Shown piece after piece: positions 1 through 5,380 of a stretch of DNA of 5,380 nt. This DNA is from Gammaproteobacteria bacterium (GTDB taxonomy: Bacteria > Pseudomonadota > Gammaproteobacteria > UBA9214): the NCBI GenBank assembly GCA_030632175.1, contig DAOVVG010000179.1, positions 1 to 5,380 of the forward strand, written 5' to 3'. Both the position numbers and the translations under genes were made by a program. The notes beneath the pieces were generated by a model that was given only the letters and a program-made list of their open reading frames with translations, did no database searches and had not been told where the DNA came from. Position 1 is the stretch's first letter, and each line of letters opens with the position of its first letter.

Positions 1-295
1 CCTGCTGCGGCCAGTTGCTCGCCTTGCCCCCGTAGCCACGTGAAATTATTCCCGGTCGGCAGCCCTTGCCACGCAGATAATCTGCCAGCCAGATAACCAG
101 TGGCGTCTTGCCGGTTCCGCCAACCGTGATATTTCCGACTATGATGACCGGCAGTGATACCCGGTGACTTCGCAGCAGGCCAATGCGGTAGGCCTTTCGC
201 CGCAACCAGACAGCCACACGAAAAACCAGCGAGACCGGCGTTAGCAGGAGAAGCCAGGGGCTGCGTGCATACCAGTAGTAGTCCAGGCGCTTCAT
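1..295 (-). CDS. lpxK: Tetraacyldisaccharide 4'-kinase LpxK, N-terminal part (cut by left edge)
   Basis: LpxK transfers the ATP gamma-phosphate to the 4' position of the tetraacyl disaccharide-1-phosphate, making lipid IVA in the Raetz lipid A pathway on the inner face of the inner membrane. Only 98 codons are present, and the frame stays open to base 1. The sequence shows a hydrophobic, basic N-terminus (about residues 13-33) that fits the membrane-associated helix of the family. A Walker A P-loop follows, GNITVGGTGKTP at 54-65, with Lys63 and Thr64, and then the family motif SRGYGG at 85-90. Spacing matches E. coli LpxK as I recall it. The ATG at 295 is preferred because it gives the usual N-terminal length. 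Its ribosome site is weak: GGTGA only one base before the ATG. It follows exbD by 30 bases, so it is probably the distal gene of the same transcript. The DxD/H catalytic region and C-terminal domain lie outside the window. Confidence 0.95.
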   Translation of the reverse strand, partial: MKRLDYYWYARSPWLLLLTPVSLVFRVAVWLRRKAYRIGLLRSHRVSLPVIIVGNITVGGTGKTPLVIWLADYLRGKGCRPGIISRGYGGKASNWPQQ

Positions 296-325
296 GTCAC
301 CGCGAAAAACCGCAACAGCAGCCGG

Positions 326-745
326 CTATTCTTCCTGAATATTTGATGTGGCCAGGGAAATCCGTGTCAGCCCGAGCTGACTGGTTGCATCCAGCGCGGT
401 AACCACTGCCTGGTGTGGCGTGTTGGCATCCGCACGAATGGTCACCGGCACCGTTTCACGATCACCAAGGACCTTGCTGATTGCGCTCTTGAGTGTTTTC
501 AGCTCGGTATTCACCACCTGCTCTTCGCCGATAAAATAGCGTCCCTGCGCATCAATGATGATCTCGATTGATTCCTCTTCGATCTCCTCGGGTGATGCGG
601 TCGCTTCAGGCAGCTCTATATGGATGCGTGACTGATGTTCAAAGGTTGTAGACACCATAAAGAAAATCAACAGCAGGAACACCACGTCAATCAATGGCGT
701 CAGATTGACTTCTGGCTCGTCTTCTCCACCGGGTTGCAAATTCAT
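326..745 (-). CDS. exbD: ExbD/TolR-family biopolymer transport protein
   Basis: This 139-residue protein is the small subunit of a proton-driven ExbB/ExbD stator complex in the inner membrane. It has a short cytoplasmic N-terminus (1-14), then one membrane helix at about 17-33 (LTPLIDVVFLLLIFFMV). Asp20 in this helix is the conserved protonatable residue, matching Asp25 of E. coli ExbD. A periplasmic domain runs from about 40 to 139, with an acidic run at 53-61 (EEIEEESIE) and the usual ExbD/TolR C-terminal fold (VTIRAD at 101-106). The length is normal for the family. The ATG lies 6 bases after the exbB stop, and a GGAG at 755-758 inside the end of exbB gives a 9-base spacing, so translation is probably coupled. 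ExbD and TolR cannot be separated by sequence alone. With no tolA, tolB or pal nearby, ExbD-like is the better label. No TonB gene is visible, so its partner is unknown. Confidence 0.93.
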   Translation of the reverse strand: MNLQPGGEDEPEVNLTPLIDVVFLLLIFFMVSTTFEHQSRIHIELPEATASPEEIEEESIEIIIDAQGRYFIGEEQVVNTELKTLKSAISKVLGDRETVPVTIRADANTPHQAVVTALDATSQLGLTRISLATSNIQEE

Positions 746-751
746 GCGCCG

Positions 752-1378
752 TTACTCCGCATCCGGGTCTAATTCACGCTGCCCATGCATGATTTCCACC
801 ATCGTGAGTGCTTCCTGCTCCATCTTCAGCACCAGCATCCTGACCCTGCCTCTGAAATAGCGATAAAACATCAGGGTCGGAATCGCAACTGACATACCGG
901 CTGCCGTGGTAATCAACGCTTCTGAAATACCACCGGCCAGCGCACCCGGATCACCCACACCCTGCGTGGTGATGGTCGCAAACACCTTGATCATGCCAAT
1001 AACCGTGCCGAGCAGTCCTAACAAGGGTGTAATAGCTGCAATGGTACCGAGCGTGTTGAGGTAGCGCTCCAGCTCGTGAACGATATGCCGTCCGATATCC
1101 TCGATGCTTTCTTTCATGACATCGCGGTGCTGGTGGCGGTTGACAATACCGGCAGCCAGGATGGAACCCAGCGGTGAACTGGCCTGCAGTTCCTTCAGGT
1201 GCTCGTCATTCAGCTGATGGATCTTCTCCCAGCGCCAAACCTGTGCAACCAGGTGCTTGGGCAAGACACGTCGCACCTGCAATGTCCAGACACGCTCAAC
1301 AATGATTGCCAGCGCAACCACCGAACATAAAATAATCGGCAGCATCAGCCAGCCGCCCGCCCTCACTAGTTCTAGCAC
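752..1378 (-). CDS. exbB: ExbB/MotA/TolQ-family proton channel subunit
   Basis: This is the large subunit of the ExbB/ExbD complex, which forms the inner-membrane ring around ExbD and conducts protons to power a periplasmic or outer-membrane process. The 208-residue protein has three membrane segments: about 10-32 (GGWLMLPIILCSVVALAIIVERV), 110-134 and 150-175. Between the first two is a cytoplasmic region of about 75 residues. The family signature TPLLGLLGTVIGM is at 117-129, and the third helix has a Thr pair at 157-158; both helices carry residues that line the channel in ExbB/TolQ. The protein lacks the periplasmic N-terminal extension found in some ExbB proteins. The start is GTG at 1378: the frame is closed upstream by TGA at 1424-1426, AAGGA at 1389-1393 is a reasonable ribosome site, and the resulting N-terminus (LELVRAGGWLMLPI) is typical of this group. 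It follows comEC by 81 bases and is tightly linked to exbD. Confidence 0.93.
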   Translation of the reverse strand: MLELVRAGGWLMLPIILCSVVALAIIVERVWTLQVRRVLPKHLVAQVWRWEKIHQLNDEHLKELQASSPLGSILAAGIVNRHQHRDVMKESIEDIGRHIVHELERYLNTLGTIAAITPLLGLLGTVIGMIKVFATITTQGVGDPGALAGGISEALITTAAGMSVAIPTLMFYRYFRGRVRMLVLKMEQEALTMVEIMHGQRELDPDAE

Positions 1379-1388
1379 ACCATCACCA

Positions 1389-1393
1389 TCCTT
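1389..1393 (-). promoter_or_regulatory. Ribosome binding site for exbB (GTG start)
   Basis: AAGGA on the minus strand lies 10 bases before the GTG at 1378. It supports this non-ATG start, the only usable start codon between the upstream in-frame stop and the family's conserved N-terminus. The intervening bases are a small GATGGT direct repeat containing two ATGs, both out of frame with exbB. Confidence 0.55.
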
Positions 1394-1422
1394 CGCATAT
1401 CCGGAATCCGGGAACGAGGCAA

Positions 1423-1450
1423 ATCATACTGTATTTACCCCGGCAGCCAA
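1423..1450 (-). promoter_or_regulatory. Possible sigma70-type promoter for exbB-exbD-lpxK
   Basis: In the 81-base gap after comEC, the minus strand reads TATGAT (1423-1428, 5 of 6 matches to the -10 consensus). It is preceded by a 16-base spacer and TTGGCT (1445-1450, 4 of 6 matches to the -35 consensus). Transcription would begin near 1416, leaving a leader of about 38 bases. That leader would start with a small CCGG-ATT-CCGG hairpin (1401-1411), just before the ribosome site. This was found by eye. The spacer and -35 are only acceptable, so it could be chance in an AT-richer gap. If real, exbB, exbD and lpxK could be expressed independently of lol and comEC. Confidence 0.35.
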
Positions 1451-1460
1451 ACAGCTGTTT
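1449..1460. repeat. Perfect 12-base palindrome at the end of comEC
   Basis: AAACAGCTGTTT is its own reverse complement and covers the last base of the comEC stop codon and the first bases after it. It overlaps the putative -35 at 1445-1450 by two bases, so it could be a binding site for a dimeric regulator. It has no loop and no following T-run on the transcribed strand, so it is not an intrinsic terminator. A chance palindrome is possible. Confidence 0.3.
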
Positions 1461-3778
1461 TAACGATTCTTTCCCGGGCGCCAATAGCGCGGCTGGCTAT
1501 CGCGATAGCGCTGGATTTCCAGCACCTCCGAATGCTTCGCCAGCGTCACCGTCAGCGCTCCACTGAGCCCTGTCTGATCGACAGTGGCCTGAATATCGGT
1601 ATATCTGTCTGTGATCTCTGCTTTCGGGAAGCCGTAACGATTCCGGTAGCCGCTCGGCATTAGCGCCATGACCGGCTCAACAGCTTCAATAAAGGCCTGG
1701 CTTGAAGAAGTCTTGCTGCCATGATGCGGGACCACCAGCACATCGGCCGGTAATCGGCCCCGGACTTCCTGTAACAGTAGCTGCTCTGCCTGGCGTTCAA
1801 TATCCCCCGTCAGCAAGGCTGTTTGCCCGCCCTGGGCTTCAATGCGCAGTACACATGAGGCATTGTTTCCTGTCAGACTGTCGTCCTCACCCGGGTGCAA
1901 GACTTCAAACAGGACGCCATCCCATTGCCACTGCTGACCACGCCGGCAACTGTGGGCGCGGTTCGCAGCAATCTCTTCGGGCACGCTGGAGATAATATGT
2001 GTGGCGGGATAGGCCGCCAGCAACGAATTCACGCCACCGATGTGATCATTGTCACCATGGCTGACAACAAGGGTATCCAGCTGCCGGACACCCTGATGCC
2101 GCAGAAACGGCACCACCACCGCCTGCCCGGTGTCGAATGCGTCACTAAAACGCGGACCGGCATCATAGACCAGTACGTGATGCCGGGTTTGCACCACCAC
2201 CGACAGACCCTGCCCCACATCCAGCAAGGTAACACGTGCTTCACCCGGCACGGGCGCAGCCGGTTTCACCAAAAACAATGGCAGCAACAGTAATATTCCA
2301 GTCCATCGGGCTGGCAGACCGCGCGGCATAAGCAAAACAAACAATCCGAACATCGCCGGTAGCAACGTCCATGCAAGCGGTTCATGCTGATGCCATTGCG
2401 CAAATTCCAGGCCGGACATCCACTGCAACAGCGGCCAGACGGCATCCAGTAGCACAGCGGCAAACTGCAGCACCAGCTCACCGGCAGTCTCATTCAGACT
2501 AAAGACAACTATTCCGATGAGGGCAACCGGCACCACGGCAAAACTGACCCAGGGGACAGCTATAATGTTGGCAACTGGTGCAACCAGGGATGCCTGCTGG
2601 AAGAACATCAGCAACAGCGGCAACATGCCAAATGCCAGCACCACATGCAGATTGATCCACTTCTGCGCAAAGCCCTGTTGGCCGTAACGTCCGCCCACCA
2701 TGAAGGCAATCACTGTGACAGCCCAGAATGACAACCACCAGCCTGCTGACAGAACCGCCAGCGGATCAATCAGTAACGTGACAATCACGGCCAGACCAAG
2801 CACCTGAAAGAGTGACGTGTAACGATCAGACACAATAGCCAGCGTTAACGCCGCCACCATCACAAAGGCACGCCGCGCAGGAATCCCGAATCCCGACAAC
2901 AACGCATACAGCAGGGCTGCGACCAGTCCGGCAACGACCGCAGCCTTTTTTGCAGGGATAACTTCTGCCAGTTGGCCGCAACGCAGCCACAACCAGCGCA
3001 CCAGCCAGAACACCAGGCCGGCAACCAGGCTGATATGCAGACCGGAGATTGCCATCAGGTGGCTGGTACCCGTGGCACGTAGCACCTCCCATTGCCCGGG
3101 ACTCAGGGAACTGCGATCGCCAATAGTCAGTGCACGTATCATCGACAACGACGAACTGTTTGCATCCGCTTCGGGATGCATCGTGTCAAAAGCAGACATC
3201 AATCGACTGCGCAGCCGACTTGTCACTGAAACAGGTTCTGCAGCAAGACGCCGGTTACGTTCCGGATCCTTGCGGACGTAGCCGGTCGCCCGTATGCCCT
3301 GCTGGAACAGCCAGCGCTCATAATCAAAGCCTCCCGGGTTGGCAAACCCGTGCGGGCGCTTCAGGCGTACTGCGAACTGCCAGCGCTCACCCGCAGCCGG
3401 ATTCAGGCCGGTTCCATACCAGTCGAGGCGCACTTTTGCAGGAAAATCCATCCATCCGTCGCCACTATCCAGTCGCTCGGCCTCGAAGAGAAAGCGCAAC
3501 TGGCGAGCAGATATCTGTCGAGGCATCTCGAGGACCTTGCCTTCCAGAATAACGGTTTTTCCTTCAATCTCAGGTGCCAGAACCGGATGCAGCGCATATT
3601 CAGCACGCAATGCTGCCCAGAAGAAGCCGATGATAAAAACAGCAGGCAGACGCAGAAACCTGCGCCCAAGGAAAGGCAGTACCGCAACTACTGCAAGGTA
3701 GATCCAGAGCGGTGGCAACCCGGCGCACCACTGGAGCGCCAGCACCCCCGCCAGAAAAGCAAGGGATATGATTAACAT
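1460..3778 (-). CDS. comEC: ComEC/Rec2-family DNA internalization channel
   Basis: ComEC carries single-stranded DNA across the inner membrane during natural transformation. The 772-residue protein is close to the usual length (E. coli YcaI is about 750). An N-terminal DUF4131 region comes first: hydrophobic segments at about 1-60, then a soluble OB-like part at about 70-180 with the conserved HGFANPGGFDYERW block (143-156). The polytopic Competence domain follows (about 205-505) with GTSHLMAISGLHIS (237-250). A C-terminal metallo-beta-lactamase domain runs from about 514: LLDVGQG (518-524), HGDNDH (574-579), TGD (657-659) and HHG (685-687). All metal-ligand motifs look intact, so nuclease activity is plausible; such activity has been proposed for ComEC in other species. 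The ATG at 3778 has a strong ribosome site. It follows lolD by 56 bases. No other competence gene is in the window, so transformability cannot be judged. Confidence 0.96.
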   Translation of the reverse strand: MLIISLAFLAGVLALQWCAGLPPLWIYLAVVAVLPFLGRRFLRLPAVFIIGFFWAALRAEYALHPVLAPEIEGKTVILEGKVLEMPRQISARQLRFLFEAERLDSGDGWMDFPAKVRLDWYGTGLNPAAGERWQFAVRLKRPHGFANPGGFDYERWLFQQGIRATGYVRKDPERNRRLAAEPVSVTSRLRSRLMSAFDTMHPEADANSSSLSMIRALTIGDRSSLSPGQWEVLRATGTSHLMAISGLHISLVAGLVFWLVRWLWLRCGQLAEVIPAKKAAVVAGLVAALLYALLSGFGIPARRAFVMVAALTLAIVSDRYTSLFQVLGLAVIVTLLIDPLAVLSAGWWLSFWAVTVIAFMVGGRYGQQGFAQKWINLHVVLAFGMLPLLLMFFQQASLVAPVANIIAVPWVSFAVVPVALIGIVVFSLNETAGELVLQFAAVLLDAVWPLLQWMSGLEFAQWHQHEPLAWTLLPAMFGLFVLLMPRGLPARWTGILLLLPLFLVKPAAPVPGEARVTLLDVGQGLSVVVQTRHHVLVYDAGPRFSDAFDTGQAVVVPFLRHQGVRQLDTLVVSHGDNDHIGGVNSLLAAYPATHIISSVPEEIAANRAHSCRRGQQWQWDGVLFEVLHPGEDDSLTGNNASCVLRIEAQGGQTALLTGDIERQAEQLLLQEVRGRLPADVLVVPHHGSKTSSSQAFIEAVEPVMALMPSGYRNRYGFPKAEITDRYTDIQATVDQTGLSGALTVTLAKHSEVLEIQRYRDSQPRYWRPGKNR

Positions 3779-3780
3779 GT

Positions 3781-3788
3781 TCCTCCCT
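3781..3788 (-). promoter_or_regulatory. Ribosome binding site for comEC
   Basis: AGGGAGGA on the minus strand ends two bases before the comEC ATG at 3778. It is the strongest Shine-Dalgarno match in the window and fixes the start, although the spacing is short. The rest of the 56-base gap after lolD (3779-3834) shows no convincing promoter or terminator. Confidence 0.65.
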
Positions 3789-3834
3789 GAACAGTTAACG
3801 ACTTTTAGTTAGCGTAATCGTGCGTCCTGCACAC

Positions 3835-4509
3835 CTACAGCAACAACCTGCCATCCTCCAGGCGAACAACCCGGTCCATACGCTCGGCGATCAGCGAATC
3901 ATGTGTCGCAACCAGCAAGCTGGTGCCAAGTTCCCGGTTCAACTCCAGCATAAGTTCGAAGGCCTGTTCGGCATTGTAACGATCAAGGTTGCCGGTTGGC
4001 TCATCCGCCAGTACACACGCCGGGCGGGTAACCAGTGCCCGGGCAATTGCGGCCCGCTGACGCTCTCCACCGGACATCTCGCCGGGTTTGTGTAACAGCC
4101 TTGCCGACAAACCTACACGATCGAGCAGGGATGCAGCCTGCTGTTCCGCCTGCGCAGGACGTGTACCCCTGACCAGCAAGGGCATCGCAACATTTTCAAT
4201 GGCCGTAAACTCTGGCAACAGGTGATGAAACTGGTAGACAAAGCCCAGTGTCTTGTTTCGAAGCCGGCCCAGTTGTACCGGTGACAATGAAGTCAGCGAC
4301 TTGCCGGCCATGCTGATATCCCCACTGGTTGGCTCATCCAGCCCGCCGAGCAGATGCAGCAAGGTGCTCTTGCCACTGCCTGATGCACCCATTATTGCAA
4401 TGCGCTCTCCGCTGTTTATGGTGAAGTCGATCCCCTGCAGTATTCTCAGCGCCACAGCGCCATCGCCAAATGTTTTATCGAGCTGGTGGCATGCAAGTAC
4501 ACTACTCAT
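3835..4509 (-). CDS. lolD: Lipoprotein-releasing ABC transporter ATPase LolD
   Basis: LolD is the cytoplasmic ATPase that powers extraction of mature lipoproteins from the inner membrane and their transfer to the periplasmic chaperone LolA. From the ATG at 4509 it is 224 residues, close to E. coli LolD (233). All ABC motifs are present: Walker A GASGSGKST (41-49), Q-loop YQFHHLLPEF (92-101), signature MSGGERQR (145-152), Walker B CVLADEPTGNLD (165-176) and H-loop ATHD (His203). The Q-loop segment FHHLLPEFTA.ENV is typical of LolD and distinguishes it from MacB or FtsE ATPases. A longer reading from a GTG at 4545 would add an arginine-rich tail absent from the family. The ATG at 4509 has GGAGG at a 9-base spacing and is preferred. 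The gene overlaps the permease by 8 bases (ATGAGTAG), implying translational coupling. Confidence 0.96.
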   Translation of the reverse strand: MSSVLACHQLDKTFGDGAVALRILQGIDFTINSGERIAIMGASGSGKSTLLHLLGGLDEPTSGDISMAGKSLTSLSPVQLGRLRNKTLGFVYQFHHLLPEFTAIENVAMPLLVRGTRPAQAEQQAASLLDRVGLSARLLHKPGEMSGGERQRAAIARALVTRPACVLADEPTGNLDRYNAEQAFELMLELNRELGTSLLVATHDSLIAERMDRVVRLEDGRLLL

Positions 4510-5380
4510 AACGCAACGCCTCCGCCGGGTGCGTGCGCGCTGCACGCCATGCCGGGTACAGTGTTGCCAGCAGGCTCAGCCCCAGCGAGACTGATGCCAT
4601 TATCCAGACATCATTCCAGTGCAATTCCGAAGGCACATCACTGATGTAGTACACATCTGCAGCAAGAAATTCGACACTGAACATACTTTCAATCGCCGGA
4701 ACAATGGTTTCTACATTTAAAGCGAGCCCTACGCCACCCGCCACACCCAGCGCCGTTCCCATGGCACCAATGACGATGCCCTGAATAATAAAGATCGTCA
4801 TGATCGAACCCGGTGTTGCCCCCAGGGTCCGCAGGATTGCAATATCTGCGCGCTTGTCGGTCACCACCATAACCAGGGTGGAAACTATATTAAATGCGGC
4901 AACGGCGACAATCAGTGTCAGAATTATGAACATCACGCGTTTTTCAGTCTTGACCGCACGGAAGAAATTCGCATGTTGACGCGTCCAGTCCTCAACCCGG
5001 TAATCCAGCGGCAGCTCGCCAGACAGGGTTCGCGCAATCTGCGGCGCGTCAAAGATATCGTCAAGCTTCAGACGCAGACCGGTGACATTATCGTCAAGCC
5101 GGAATAATTTGGCCGCATCCTTTATATGAACAAGGGCCACGCCACGGTCATACTCAAACATACCGACTTCAAAGATGCCTTTGACGGTGAAGCGCCTCAA
5201 CCTCGGCAGGATACCGGTAGGCCCGATCGTCACCTGCGGAGCGACCACCGTAATAGAATCACCAATGCCGGCACCCAGGGCTATCGCCAGCTCGCTACCC
5301 AGGATAATGCCGTATTTGCCTTCTTCAAGCAGACTGAGGTCGCCGCCATTGATATGTGACACCACATCTGAAACATCACC
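4502..5380 (-). CDS. Lipoprotein-releasing ABC permease, LolC/LolE/LolF family (N-terminus cut by right edge)
   Basis: This is the inner-membrane permease of the Lol system, which lifts lipoproteins from the bilayer for LolA. The visible 292 residues are the C-terminal part of a protein usually about 410 long; the frame is open to the right edge, so the first membrane helix and early periplasmic region are missing. Local residues about 1-145 form the MacB-like periplasmic domain, including ILGSELA (26-32), a proline-containing loop GPTGILPRLRRF (53-64) in the position of the LolC hook that binds LolA, and GIFEVGMFEYD (68-78). The FtsX domain follows with helices at about 149-173, 192-222 and 258-278, a coupling region DKRADIAILRTLGAT (175-189) and the typical end YPAWRAARTHPAEALRYE. 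LolC or the single-permease form LolF is favoured over LolE because of the hook-like loop and the position before lolD. I give no symbol because these cannot be separated here. Confidence 0.92.
   Translation of the reverse strand, partial: GDVSDVVSHINGGDLSLLEEGKYGIILGSELAIALGAGIGDSITVVAPQVTIGPTGILPRLRRFTVKGIFEVGMFEYDRGVALVHIKDAAKLFRLDDNVTGLRLKLDDIFDAPQIARTLSGELPLDYRVEDWTRQHANFFRAVKTEKRVMFIILTLIVAVAAFNIVSTLVMVVTDKRADIAILRTLGATPGSIMTIFIIQGIVIGAMGTALGVAGGVGLALNVETIVPAIESMFSVEFLAADVYYISDVPSELHWNDVWIMASVSLGLSLLATLYPAWRAARTHPAEALRYE
4519..4523 (-). promoter_or_regulatory. Ribosome binding site for lolD, inside the permease gene
   Basis: GGAGG on the minus strand, within the last codons of the permease gene, is 9 bases from the ATG at 4509. 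It decides the lolD start in favour of this ATG over the GTG at 4545. Confidence 0.65.

Noticed and set aside
296..325. AGCCGGCT palindrome and GCG-TTTTT-CGC segment between exbD and lpxK as a terminator
   Set aside because: The stems are only 3-4 pairs, and no T-run follows a stable stem on the transcribed strand. A terminator before essential lpxK with no new promoter would also make little sense.
154..402. Plus-strand open frame of 82 residues across the exbD-lpxK junction
   Set aside because: It is antisense to both lpxK and exbD, with no ribosome site noted and no recognisable protein features.
1702..2293. Plus-strand open frames opposite the comEC C-terminal domain
   Set aside because: They lie antisense to the conserved metallo-beta-lactamase motifs. 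Their translations, rich in His, Gln and Pro, show no family resemblance.
3130..3775. Long open frames on the plus strand opposite comEC (3130-3552, 3339-3701, 3350-3775)
   Set aside because: They are antisense to a strongly supported comEC frame, have low-complexity Arg/Ser/Ala-rich translations with no recognisable domain, and overlap one another. They are shadows of the comEC codon pattern.
3779..3834. Imperfect inverted repeat GCTAAC/GTTAAC and AT-rich bases before comEC as a promoter or operator
   Set aside because: The repeat has a mismatch, and no -10/-35 pair with acceptable spacing could be found by eye.
4510..4545. Extended lolD start at GTG 4545, adding an Arg-rich N-terminus
   Set aside because: The added residues (MQRARTRRRRCV) are the permease C-terminal coding region read in another frame. 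The ATG at 4509 has a better ribosome site and the family's normal start.
1..5380. Known DNA uptake sequences, considered because of comEC
   Set aside because: I did not see the Neisseria (GCCGTCTGAA) or Haemophilus (AAGTGCGGT) uptake words on either strand when reading through, and no other repeated word stood out.

Overview
The window is a single-direction stretch of a Gram-negative chromosome. All six genes lie on the minus strand, so they are read from the right edge to the left edge. The gene set (lipoprotein export to the outer membrane, lipid A synthesis, an ExbB/ExbD proton-channel pair, ComEC) and the protein sequences point to a gammaproteobacterium with moderate to fairly high GC. 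The layout resembles, from memory, the lol-comEC-exbB-exbD-lpxK neighbourhood of Pseudomonas and relatives. The species cannot be named from the sequence alone.

Layout in transcription order: (1) a lipoprotein-release permease of the LolC/LolE/LolF family, 5380 to 4502, with its N-terminus cut off by the right edge; (2) lolD, its ATPase, 4509 to 3835, overlapping the permease by 8 bases; (3) a 56-base gap, then comEC, 3778 to 1460, complete with all its metallo-beta-lactamase motifs; (4) an 81-base gap holding a possible promoter and a 12-base palindrome, then an exbB-type gene, 1378 to 752, starting with GTG; (5) exbD, 745 to 326, 6 bases after exbB; (6) a 30-base gap, then the first 98 codons of lpxK, 295 to 1, cut by the left edge. 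The lpxK fragment has no stop codon inside the window, but its Walker A and SRGYGG motifs make it unmistakable.

Functionally this is mostly an envelope-biogenesis cluster. The permease and LolD pull mature lipoproteins out of the inner membrane and hand them to LolA. LpxK phosphorylates the lipid A precursor. ExbB/ExbD use the proton motive force to drive a partner not encoded here. ComEC, the DNA-uptake channel, sits in the middle. Short gaps and overlaps suggest co-transcription, possibly with a second start of transcription before exbB.

I see no mobile element, CRISPR array, RNA gene or sign of recent transfer, and no convincing terminator. I found no undescribed system. The points most worth a second look are the ExbB/ExbD pair without a TonB-like partner, the absence of lolE after lolD, and the possible promoter before exbB.
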